This document shows positions 1 through 6,100 of a stretch of 6,100 nucleotides of DNA, in pieces. The stretch is from Betaproteobacteria bacterium (GTDB lineage Bacteria; Pseudomonadota; Gammaproteobacteria; Burkholderiales; Nitrosomonadaceae). The stretch is taken from NCBI GenBank assembly GCA_022601315.1, contig JAHZIU010000006.1:1-6100 (forward strand), written 5' to 3'. Numbering within the stretch: position 1 is the stretch's first letter; every line of letters starts with the position of its first letter. A model generated the notes under the pieces. It was not told the origin of the DNA, searched no databases, and saw only the letters and a list, made by a program, of their open reading frames with translations. A program made the position numbers and the translations under genes.

Positions 1-220
1 CCAAGAATTTTAAAGTTCATGAAAAATCCAATTGATATTCAAATATAAGATAAACAAAACGGGAAACTTTTCTGTACATATTAATTTTATACTGACGGCA
101 AAGTGAATAGTTTTTACAATAGAAATTATCCCAGATATGACGATGTATTGACAAACCTTTATTTTTTCAATCATTTATTACAGCGCTATCTTGAATCCTT
201 CCCGGTGCATTTAATTCTGC

Positions 221-242
221 CAGTAACCTTTTATGGTTACTG
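221..242. repeat. Small perfect inverted repeat (hairpin)
   Basis: CAGTAACC (221-228) pairs perfectly with GGTTACTG (235-242) around a six-base TTTTAT loop. No T-run follows the stem, so it does not look like a standard intrinsic terminator for + strand transcription. It could be an operator-like palindrome, a weak RNA hairpin, or chance. The half-site CAGTAAC recurs at 763-769, just upstream of the proposed clc promoter, within a longer 12-base identity. Confidence 0.4.
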
Positions 243-774
243 ATTCTTAATAGGCTTGCTGAAAGCGCAGTTTGTTCCCGTAGCTGGGCTTGCTGGTTCT
301 AATTTGTCCTCATTTAAATGAATGTACGTACTCTCGTTACAGCAGAATACTGTATCTGTGGTAGCGAGCCCATAGTACTCAATTCAAGTAAAAATGGCGT
401 AAAATCCCTGAAACTGATGAAAAAATTCAGATTTGTGAATAACTGTTTTACTAGAATTATACGTAAACTAAAAGAAAAGCAACACCTGATACTATTATGC
501 TATGAGAACGACATAATTTCATAAAAGTTCATTTAATTAGTGAATTGCAAATTTAGAAAAGTCACTTGACTGTCGTGTTATTCAATGCGCCTGTTTGCCG
601 AATATTTATGCTTATCATAACGTTGGTTCGAGTTGTTTGTCACTACTGTTAATGCCTTGTACCCCTTCAACTTGAAATTTATGGGTGTAGTGTTCAAAAG
701 TTTTCGTCGCTGGTGGTGTTAGGGCTCAATGTGAGTGGCCATTGTCAGCAAGACACGTCTGCCAGTAACGCTGG

Positions 775-803
775 TTGAAGGAGTATTTGCAATCTTGGAT
801 AAT
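775..803 (+). promoter_or_regulatory. Candidate sigma70-type promoter for the ClC gene
   Basis: TTGAAG at 775-780 and GATAAT at 798-803 are separated by exactly 17 bases. The -10 box matches the TATAAT consensus at five of six positions and the -35 box matches TTGACA at four of six. Transcription would start near 810, giving a leader of about 30 bases before the ATG at 839. This is a pattern match only. The pair also lies inside a short open frame (735-830), which would be incompatible with that frame being a gene expressed together with clc from this promoter. Confidence 0.45.
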
Positions 804-838
804 GCTTCATCAAGAAGAGACAAAAACTAGGTATATTA

Positions 839-2554
839 ATGATTGACACTTCCATGCGTACTTGGCTGGATACAATATTTTTGGCATTTTTAGCGATTGT
901 GGTTGGTGTCGTTGTTGGCTATGCTTCACTTATATTTTTATGGGCGATTCATTGGTTGTATGAGTTGCTGCTGGATTCTAGTGGTGCAGATCTATATGTT
1001 CAGCTGGAAGAAACATCGCGTTTGTATTTGTTTTTCCTGCCGATAATTGGCGCGGTGCTCGTAAGTCTTATCATCAAATTTGGGTTGTCAGAACAGCGTA
1101 ATCACGGACCGGCAGATGTGATTCACGCAGCTCGATTGGGTAAAGGTTATTTATCTATCCGTGATGGCTTGGTCAGCGCCTCAGCAAGCATTGTTTCGAT
1201 TGGTAGTGGTGCTTCTGTAGGGCGCTATGGCCCTGTAGTGCATCTAGGTGCAACACTGGGTGCGTGGCTGGCGCAACAACTAAAGCTCTCTCAAGACAGA
1301 AGAAAAACTTTGTTGGCTTGCGGTGTGGCCGGCGCAATATCCGCTTCTTTTTCTGCACCGTTGGCCGGTGTGGTATTTGCCCATGAAGTGGTGCTTGGTC
1401 GTTTTGGCAGTAAATCAGTCATGCCGATTGTCATTGCTTCAGTTGTGGCAACAACAATTGCTGAAATGTATGCAGTCAGTGGAATACTTTTTATGTTGCC
1501 TGAATTGCATGTTATGCAAACTTGGGAATATTTTTTATTTGCATTCGTTGGTGCGATTGGAGGTGGTTTGGCTGTAATTTTCATGGCCATGCTGGTTCGA
1601 TCCAACCAGTTGGCGCAGCGACTACCTGTTTCAGCAGTAATCCGCGCATTATTAGGTGGTTTTTTACTTGGTGCAATTGTTGTAATTTTTCCACAAACTT
1701 TTGGGTTGGGCGAGCAGGTTATTCGTGATGCGTTAATGCTGGAATTAACCGCTGGCTACATGCTGGCATTGGTTCTAGCAAAATTATTGGCGACATCAGT
1801 TAGTTTTGCTGCAGGATTTTCTGGCGGGGTATTTGGACCTGCGCTTTATCTTGGCACTATGATGGGTATGGTTATTGGGTTGGGTGTGCATGAATTTTCT
1901 GATACTGTTTCATCACCTGCTGTGTATGGTATTGCCGGTATGGGCGCAGTTATAAGTCGAGTGATCGGGGCGCCAATTGCAACCATCCTGATTATTTTTG
2001 AATTGACGGGTAGTTATTCTTTAACGACTGCAGTCATGGTATCTGTTGTTGTCGGTGGTACGGTTACCAGAGATTTTTTCAATCAATCTTATTTCTATCA
2101 CCAACTACGTGCGCGTGGGATAGAGCCAGATGAATCAGAGGCACGGCAGTCTTTACAGCAGATGCCGATACGCACATTAATGGATAAGGCACCTGTAGTT
2201 TTGACAGCCGATATGAATTTGTTAACGGCGCGTCATGCATTAATAAAAAAGAATATCGAGGTGGCTTATGTGATTAATGAGCAACAGCAATTGCTTGGTC
2301 AAATCAATGTCTTGAATTTGCTTGGATTGAATGATGAACATTTACGCATGCAATCCGTCGACAAGTTTTTGTCTGAACCCGCTGTCATTTTAGAAGAAAA
2401 TATGAATATTTTGGAGATATTTCCTCAATTAAAAGATTTTGTTGGTGTTAATATTCCTGTAGTTGCTGATAACGCCTCAAAGCAGCTTGTTGGAATTATT
2501 TATACGAGCAAGCTGGCAGAAATTTATTTGCAAACTTTGGAGAATGCGCGTTAG
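839..2554 (+). CDS. ClC-family chloride channel/transporter with C-terminal CBS pair
   Basis: A 571-residue inner-membrane protein of the ClC family, which moves chloride and similar anions. Residues about 8-415 form the hydrophobic ClC core. Visible pore motifs are GSGAS (122-126), GRYGP (128-132), GVFGP (330-334) and the helix-R region with a candidate anion-binding Tyr393. Residues about 442-571 form two soluble CBS modules, which in this family often bind adenine nucleotides and gate the pore. Odd points: the external gating glutamate of the usual GREGP motif is Tyr130, and the internal proton glutamate position (second E of the EE pair in E. coli ClC) is Val184 after Glu183. Together these suggest an uncoupled anion conductance and not Cl-/H+ exchange; this is inference. 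The start at 839 has an AGG (829-831) seven bases upstream and gives a sensible N-terminal amphipathic/membrane segment. A promoter-like pair precedes it, and the next gene starts 95 bases after the stop. Confidence 0.95.
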   Translation: MIDTSMRTWLDTIFLAFLAIVVGVVVGYASLIFLWAIHWLYELLLDSSGADLYVQLEETSRLYLFFLPIIGAVLVSLIIKFGLSEQRNHGPADVIHAARLGKGYLSIRDGLVSASASIVSIGSGASVGRYGPVVHLGATLGAWLAQQLKLSQDRRKTLLACGVAGAISASFSAPLAGVVFAHEVVLGRFGSKSVMPIVIASVVATTIAEMYAVSGILFMLPELHVMQTWEYFLFAFVGAIGGGLAVIFMAMLVRSNQLAQRLPVSAVIRALLGGFLLGAIVVIFPQTFGLGEQVIRDALMLELTAGYMLALVLAKLLATSVSFAAGFSGGVFGPALYLGTMMGMVIGLGVHEFSDTVSSPAVYGIAGMGAVISRVIGAPIATILIIFELTGSYSLTTAVMVSVVVGGTVTRDFFNQSYFYHQLRARGIEPDESEARQSLQQMPIRTLMDKAPVVLTADMNLLTARHALIKKNIEVAYVINEQQQLLGQINVLNLLGLNDEHLRMQSVDKFLSEPAVILEENMNILEIFPQLKDFVGVNIPVVADNASKQLVGIIYTSKLAEIYLQTLENAR

Positions 2555-2562
2555 GAGAAACC

Positions 2563-2589
2563 ATGGTAACCAACAGTTTTTTCGGTTAA
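2563..2589 (+). promoter_or_regulatory. Possible leader mini-ORF before the DAHP synthase-like gene
   Basis: An AGGAG (2553-2557) overlaps the TAG stop of the ClC gene and sits five bases before an ATG at 2563. That ATG opens an eight-codon frame, MVTNSFFG, ending in TAA. The initiation signal is better than that of the following gene, whose ATG at 2650 has only a weak, distant GAG. Two adjacent Phe codons in a leader before an aromatic-pathway gene invite comparison with attenuation leaders. However, the only nearby hairpin (TAACC 2567-2571 with GGTTA 2585-2589) is weak, and no terminator stem with a T-run follows. It may be chance. Confidence 0.2.
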
Positions 2590-2649
2590 AATCGTGGCCC
2601 ATTTTACTTTGTGCTGAATTGAACAGCATGAGATTATTGATACTAATTT

Positions 2650-3768
2650 ATGATTCTTGTCCTTATTCCAGATACCCGGCTAGATAGTCCTGAATATCAA
2701 CAACTATTGGCGCATATTGCCAATTTCCCAGGCATTACTACACGGGTACATACTGAAGTCGGTGCTGAACAAACGCTGACAGAGTTATACCTTATTGGTG
2801 ATACTAAAGCTATACCTATTGATGACGTCCGTAATTTGCCTTGTGTGGATAGTGTTGTACGGGTTTCAGAGGAATACCGTGTCTTAGGTCGACATAAGAA
2901 TGATGACCGTTCGACTTATTTTGACTATAACGGTGTTCGTTTTGGTCAAGATACACTGCATGTTTTTGCGGGATTATGTGCGGTTGATATCGAAGAACAT
3001 GTTGAAATGATGATGAAGGTGCTACGTGATAATGGCCAGGTCTGTACCCGCATGGGCGCTTACAAACCACGCACCAGCCCCTATTCATTTCAAGGTCATG
3101 GTAAAAACTGCTTGCCTTATGTATTTGAAATGGCCGGAAAATATGGCATCAAGGTGATTGCCATGGAAATTACACATGAATCCCATTTAGAAGAGATTCG
3201 TGAGGCGCTTCGTCAAACCGGTGGCGCTACGGGTGTGATGTTGCAAATTGGAACGCGTAATACGCAGAATTTCGAATTACTGAAAATTGTTGGCCGTCAG
3301 CAAGAATTTCCGGTGCTGATTAAACGTGGATTTGGTATTACGCTGGATGAGTCTCTGAATGCGGCTGAATATTTGGCATCGGAAGGTAACCGCAAAGTAA
3401 TTTTTGGTTTACGTGGTATGAAAACCAATATGGGCGATCCGCACCGTAATTTTGTGGATTTCGCACATGTGCCTGTTGTTAAGCGATTGACACGCATGCC
3501 GGTTTGTATTGATCCTTCACATTCCGTGGGTACACGTGCTGGTTCACCGGATGGTATCCTGGACGTTATGCATGTGACTGCTCAAGGTATAATTGCAGGA
3601 GCGAATATGGTATTGGTTGATTTCCATCCGGTGCCTTGCAAAGCATTGGTGGATGGTCCACAAGCATTGCAAATGAAAGAATTGCCACAATTTCTTGAAG
3701 ATATCCAGATTGCACGTGAGGCATATACAAAACGTGTTGCATTGGTCAAGCGGTATCAAGAAGAATGA
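2650..3768 (+). CDS. 3-deoxy-7-phosphoheptulonate (DAHP) synthase, type I-beta-like, divergent
   Basis: A 372-residue cytoplasmic protein. DAHP synthase condenses phosphoenolpyruvate with erythrose 4-phosphate, the first step of the shikimate pathway. Residues about 1-80 resemble the ferredoxin-like regulatory domain of the Thermotoga-type enzyme (segment around CVDSVVRV, 65-72). Residues about 100-345 are the TIM barrel. Clear family motifs are RMGAYKPRTSPYSFQG (134-149), QIGTRN (199-204), LIKRGF (223-228), DPSHS (288-292) and ALVDG (332-336). Predicted metal ligands are Cys110, His291, Asp324 and Asp335. Departures from the usual sequence: AGPC(S/T)VE is AGLCAVD (107-113), the ligand usually Glu in VEVHPEP is Asp324 (VDFHPVP), the CERG motif is GLRG (253-256), and DPSHSGG is DPSHSVG. 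It is also longer than the roughly 338-residue Thermotoga enzyme. An in-frame TAA at 2644 fixes ATG 2650 as the earliest start; its ribosome site is weak. ispH follows 29 bases later. Membership of the DAHP/KDO8P synthase superfamily is firm; the exact substrate is less so. Confidence 0.88.
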   Translation: MILVLIPDTRLDSPEYQQLLAHIANFPGITTRVHTEVGAEQTLTELYLIGDTKAIPIDDVRNLPCVDSVVRVSEEYRVLGRHKNDDRSTYFDYNGVRFGQDTLHVFAGLCAVDIEEHVEMMMKVLRDNGQVCTRMGAYKPRTSPYSFQGHGKNCLPYVFEMAGKYGIKVIAMEITHESHLEEIREALRQTGGATGVMLQIGTRNTQNFELLKIVGRQQEFPVLIKRGFGITLDESLNAAEYLASEGNRKVIFGLRGMKTNMGDPHRNFVDFAHVPVVKRLTRMPVCIDPSHSVGTRAGSPDGILDVMHVTAQGIIAGANMVLVDFHPVPCKALVDGPQALQMKELPQFLEDIQIAREAYTKRVALVKRYQEE

Positions 3769-3797
3769 ATAGTTGATACGAATTGGAGAATAACTAA

Positions 3798-4742
3798 ATG
3801 ATCAAAGTGTTACTTTCAAATCCCAGAGGTTTTTGTGCTGGCGTAGATCGTGCGATTGAAATAGTTGAGCGGGCGCTTGCAATGCATGGTGCGCCGATTT
3901 TTGTACGCCATGAAGTTGTACATAATCGATTTGTGGTTGAAGATCTGGAAAACAAAGGTGCTGTGTTTGTCGAGAATCTGGACGAAGTGCCACAAGGAAG
4001 TATTTTGATTTTCAGTGCCCATGGTGTTTCCCATGCAGTCAGACGCGATGCCGCAGAAAGACAGTTGCAGGTTTTTGATGCCACCTGTCCGCTGGTTACT
4101 AAAGTTCATGTAGAAGTAGCCAAGATGCGTAGAGAAGGCAAAGAAATCATCATGATTGGTCACCAAGGACACCCAGAAGTTGAGGGAACTATGGGTCAAC
4201 TTGAAGGTGAAGACAGAGGCATGTATCTGGTCGAAACAGAAGCGGATGTAGATGTATTACAAGTTAAAGATGAGAGTAATTTAGCTTATGTGACACAGAC
4301 AACATTATCTGTCGATGATGCTGCGCGTATAGTCGATGCATTGAAGAGACGTTTTCCACTGATTAAAGGCCCTAAAAAAGATGATATTTGTTATGCCACA
4401 CAGAATCGTCAGGATGCGGTTAAACAAATGGTCGACAAATGCGATTTGGTCATAGTCGTTGGTTCACCCAATAGCTCAAATTCAAATCGTTTGTGTGAAG
4501 TGGCACGCAATGCAAATGTAGAATCATATATGGTAGATCGTGAAACGCAATTGCAGGAAGAGTGGTTTATCGGTAAGCGTAGAATTGGTATTACCGCAGG
4601 TGCATCTGCTCCAGAAATATTGGTGCAGCAAGTAATATCAAGACTCAAACAAATTGGCGCAAAACAGACTGGCGAAGAAGTGGCAATAGAAGAATTAAGT
4701 GGCGTGATTGAATCAGTGGTATTCCCTTTGCCTAAAGCATAA
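3798..4742 (+). CDS. ispH: 4-hydroxy-3-methylbut-2-enyl diphosphate reductase (IspH/LytB)
   Basis: A 314-residue cytoplasmic iron-sulfur enzyme. It reduces HMBPP to isopentenyl and dimethylallyl diphosphate, the last step of the MEP (non-mevalonate) isoprenoid pathway. The three cluster cysteines are all present: Cys13 ([11 protein letters not shown]), Cys97 ([11 protein letters not shown]) and Cys198 ([10 protein letters not shown]). Substrate and proton-relay residues are also visible: His42, His75 (SAHGVSH), His125 and Glu127 (GHPEVEGT), Thr168 (TQTTLS), Ser226/Ser227/Asn228 (NSSNSNRL) and Ser270 (TAGASAPE). Length and motif order are standard for the bacterial enzyme, and no defect is seen. 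GGAG at 3785-3788 lies nine bases before the ATG and supports this start, which leaves the conserved N-terminal strand intact. The gene lies 29 bases after the DAHP synthase-like gene and 11 bases before the next gene, so it is probably part of one transcript. It is likely essential in an organism using the MEP pathway. Confidence 0.98.
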   Translation: MIKVLLSNPRGFCAGVDRAIEIVERALAMHGAPIFVRHEVVHNRFVVEDLENKGAVFVENLDEVPQGSILIFSAHGVSHAVRRDAAERQLQVFDATCPLVTKVHVEVAKMRREGKEIIMIGHQGHPEVEGTMGQLEGEDRGMYLVETEADVDVLQVKDESNLAYVTQTTLSVDDAARIVDALKRRFPLIKGPKKDDICYATQNRQDAVKQMVDKCDLVIVVGSPNSSNSNRLCEVARNANVESYMVDRETQLQEEWFIGKRRIGITAGASAPEILVQQVISRLKQIGAKQTGEEVAIEELSGVIESVVFPLPKA

Positions 4743-4753
4743 TCAGTTGTTTA

Positions 4754-5530
4754 ATGGTTCATTTTGCTAGTAGAAATATCAAAGGTGACATAGACGTTGC
4801 TGTGAGTGAGCAAGATGGGCTTCGTTCGCTACACTTGGGCGACAACATGACGCAAAGCACCATGAGAATTGCCGCGCCCAATGATCTTGAGCTGATTTAT
4901 ACGCAGTGTATGATGAGTTTTTTGTTATTTCGTGCCGTGCCAGATCATGTTTTGATCATTGGTTTGGGCGGTGGGTCATTGGTGAAATTTATCTACCATC
5001 AAATGCCCCAGACGAAAATAACCGCCATTGAATTAAATCAGCAAGTGATTACGGTCGCACAAAAATTTTTTGAGTTGCCTAAAGAAGGTGAACGTTTTGA
5101 AGTGATTCTTGCTGATGGTGGAACGTATATTGCAAATAATCCACATGGTACTGATATCCTGATTGTAGATGGTTTTGATGACGACTGTCAGATTCCTTCG
5201 TTGTGTAGCGAAGACTTTTACAATCAAGCGCGCCAAGTGTTAAATAAAGATGGTATCTTGATTGTTAACTTGCTGAGTCGGGATAAACATCTTAACAAAT
5301 ACTTACGGCGTATTGAGGCCTGTTTTAACGGCCATGTTACTGCGATGTTGTCGGAAGTTCGTGGAAATCTGATTGTTTTTGCCTTTAAGCATGGTCCTGC
5401 AAAATTAGCCTGGAAAACACTAAGAAATCACGCTAAGGCACTTGAAAAGGAATATGCCTTACCCTTTCCAGATTTTGTAGCTAAATTAAAAAAATATCAT
5501 TCTGGCAATGGTAACTACTTGGTCATCTAG
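4754..5530 (+). CDS. Spermidine synthase-fold SAM-binding protein (SpeE-like, probably not a canonical SpeE)
   Basis: A 258-residue cytoplasmic protein with a Rossmann-like class I methyltransferase fold of the polyamine aminopropyltransferase type. The nucleotide-binding strand and glycine loop are VLIIGLGGGSL (66-76), the acidic ribose-binding residue is Glu93 (AIELN), and LADGG (119-123) and VDGFDDD (138-144) follow. A short N-terminal beta region (1-45) precedes the fold, as in SpeE. In true SpeE the loop is GGGDG and the preceding helix carries YHE; here the aligned positions read GLGGG and YTQ (49-51), losing the substrate-contacting Asp. Asp139 and Asp142 align with the catalytic-region aspartates. 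Such proteins are often annotated as spermidine synthase, but a different aminopropyl- or methyl-transfer reaction is possible. It starts 11 bases after the ispH stop, with no strong ribosome site, suggesting translational coupling. A palindromic element begins six bases after its stop. Confidence 0.85.
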   Translation: MVHFASRNIKGDIDVAVSEQDGLRSLHLGDNMTQSTMRIAAPNDLELIYTQCMMSFLLFRAVPDHVLIIGLGGGSLVKFIYHQMPQTKITAIELNQQVITVAQKFFELPKEGERFEVILADGGTYIANNPHGTDILIVDGFDDDCQIPSLCSEDFYNQARQVLNKDGILIVNLLSRDKHLNKYLRRIEACFNGHVTAMLSEVRGNLIVFAFKHGPAKLAWKTLRNHAKALEKEYALPFPDFVAKLKKYHSGNGNYLVI

Positions 5531-5536
5531 CCCAAT

Positions 5537-5673
5537 GGGCGTCTCAAAAAATCCAGACGTCATCCCAGCTGCGTTGCGGGAAAAATTTCTTGCTTACATA
5601 TCAATCATATGCCGCGCCGCAAAATTTTTCCCGCGCCTTGCATTTGGGTTAACGTTGAATTTTTAGAGGCTTC
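5537..5673. repeat. Imperfect palindromic intergenic repeat (MITE/REP-like)
   Basis: The two halves of this 137-base stretch are imperfect inverted copies. The left arm from CTCAAAAAATCCAGACGT (5543-5560) through CCCAGCTGC to GCGGGAAAAATTT (5576-5588) pairs with the right arm AAATTTTTCCCGC (5622-5634) through GCATTTGGG (5640-5648) to ACGTTGAATTTTTAGAG (5652-5668). The inner 13 bases pair perfectly; outer parts have mismatches and small gaps. The centre holds a mini-hairpin, CATAT (5597-5601) and ATATG (5607-5611). There is no coding capacity. I see no clear target-site duplication. It begins just after the SpeE-like stop codon, so in RNA it could fold into a long stem and limit read-through or protect the upstream mRNA 3' end. 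A mobile miniature element is the likeliest origin, by inference. Confidence 0.75.
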
Positions 5674-5726
5674 TACATGATATGCACGGCTACTAGAAAC
5701 TCGCATTCTGAAAAAGCTAACAGAAA

Positions 5727-6100
5727 ATGAAAATATGGGTGGACGCAGACGCTTGTCCGGTTGTGATTAAAGAAATTTTGTTTCGGGCAGCAGAACGTAC
5801 GTCTTTGCAACTGACACTCGTGGCGAATCATCAAATGCATGTGCCGCCATCCCCGTTTATAAGAATGCTGCAGGTAGAGTCCGGTTTTGATGTGGCTGAT
5901 AATGAGATTGTTAAAAGACTTTGTGTTGGTGATCTGGTAATCACCAGTGATATTCCGTTGGCAGCCGAAGTCATTAAAAATGGCGGCCTTGTGCTGAGCC
6001 CTCGCGGTGAATTGTATACAGTAGATAATATTGATGCGCGTCTCAGTATGAGGGATTTTATGGACACTTTGCGTTCAAGTGGTATAGACACTGGTGGCCC
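5727..6100 (+). CDS. yaiI: YaiI/YqxD family protein (UPF0178, DUF188), 3' end beyond window
   Basis: The first 124 complete codons of a small cytoplasmic protein; the family is usually about 150 residues, so some 25 are cut off by the window edge. Family hallmarks are the N-terminal WVDADACP (4-11), VIKEIL (13-18), RAAER (20-24), LVAN (31-34), the VPPS motif (39-42), FDVADNEIV (54-62), GDLVIT (68-73) with DIPLA (75-79), SPRGE (91-95) and MRDFMDTLR (108-116) leading to TGGP (122-125). The acidic residues Asp6, Asp8, Asp58 and Asp75 fit the PIN-like metal-dependent nuclease fold proposed for this family, but no biochemical role is well established. The ATG at 5727 gives the expected start of the family ([11 protein letters not shown]); its ribosome site is weak. 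It lies 53 bases downstream of the palindromic repeat and may have its own promoter. Confidence 0.95.
   Translation, partial: MKIWVDADACPVVIKEILFRAAERTSLQLTLVANHQMHVPPSPFIRMLQVESGFDVADNEIVKRLCVGDLVITSDIPLAAEVIKNGGLVLSPRGELYTVDNIDARLSMRDFMDTLRSSGIDTGG

Larger units (their letters stand above)
1..838. other. Long 5' intergenic region without a convincing gene
   Basis: No reading frame here looks like a recognisable protein. The longest + frame (318-524, 68 codons) has no clear ribosome binding site and an unremarkable Lys/Asn/Ile-rich composition. Roughly the first 540 bases are strongly AT-rich, while about 560-838 is visibly richer in GC. Contents seen: a perfect 8-bp hairpin at 221-242; an isolated TTGACA hexamer at 148-153 with no good -10 box at proper distance; a direct repeat of TCTGCCAGTAAC at 216-227 and 758-769; and short protein-like frames broken by stops at 681-830. 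A minus-strand ATG at 20-18 is open to the window edge and could be the first six codons of a divergent gene, but that is too short to call. A promoter-like pair for clc lies at 775-803. Confidence 0.6.

Noticed and set aside
1..20. Minus-strand ATG (20-18) open to the window edge, with a GGA a few bases upstream
   Set aside because: Only six codons are visible, so a divergent gene cannot be supported from this window.
148..180. Perfect TTGACA hexamer as a promoter
   Set aside because: No acceptable -10 box at 16-18 bases and no gene nearby downstream on this strand.
318..524. 68-codon + strand open frame
   Set aside because: No clear ribosome binding site, low-complexity Lys/Asn/Ile/Leu-rich translation expected from AT-rich DNA, no recognisable family.
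696..830. Minus-strand frames and a lipoprotein-like + frame (SSLVVLGLNVSGHC) in the clc upstream region
   Set aside because: Several frames here look protein-like at once, which argues for chance; the lipobox has His before Cys and there is no start codon with a ribosome site.
1291..1605. 104-codon minus-strand frame inside the ClC gene
   Set aside because: Antisense shadow of a well-supported membrane protein gene.
3816..4199. 127-codon minus-strand frame opposite ispH (with other antisense frames at 3794-4084 and 3802-3993)
   Set aside because: Lies wholly opposite a fully conserved ispH gene; its openness is explained by the codon pattern of the sense strand, and the translation resembles no family.
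5831..6091. 86-codon minus-strand frame at the right end
   Set aside because: Opposite the YaiI gene, whose + strand translation matches its family throughout.

Overview
The window reads as a moderately AT-rich proteobacterial chromosome segment. The best guess is a betaproteobacterium of the Nitrosomonadaceae type. That guess rests on overall protein character and on the mix of housekeeping genes with a palindromic intergenic repeat; no rRNA or taxonomic marker is present. All convincing genes lie on the + strand. I see no phage, CRISPR, tRNA, rRNA or transposase gene.

Layout: positions 1-838 hold no convincing gene. They contain an AT-rich stretch, a small perfect hairpin, some short protein-like but broken reading frames, and a plausible sigma70 promoter (775-803). 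A ClC-family chloride channel/transporter with two C-terminal CBS domains follows (839-2554). Next comes a divergent type I-beta DAHP synthase-like protein (2650-3768), then IspH/LytB, the last enzyme of the MEP isoprenoid pathway (3798-4742). A spermidine synthase-fold, SAM-binding protein follows only 11 bases later (4754-5530). A 137-bp imperfect palindrome resembling a MITE or REP element sits just after that stop codon (5537-5673). The window ends inside a YaiI/YqxD (DUF188) gene (5727 to the edge).

How the genes work together: the 29- and 11-base gaps make DAHP synthase-like, ispH and the SpeE-like gene a likely co-transcribed unit. The clc gene may be part of it too, since the 95-base gap after clc has no obvious terminator. 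The enzymes belong to different pathways (aromatic precursor supply, isoprenoids, a SAM-dependent reaction), so this looks like a housekeeping cluster and not a dedicated system.

I did not find a clearly new multi-gene system. The points most worth a second look are: the ClC protein has lost both glutamates that couple Cl- to H+ in transporters; the DAHP synthase has several changed active-site motifs; the palindromic element; and the remnant-like leader upstream of clc.
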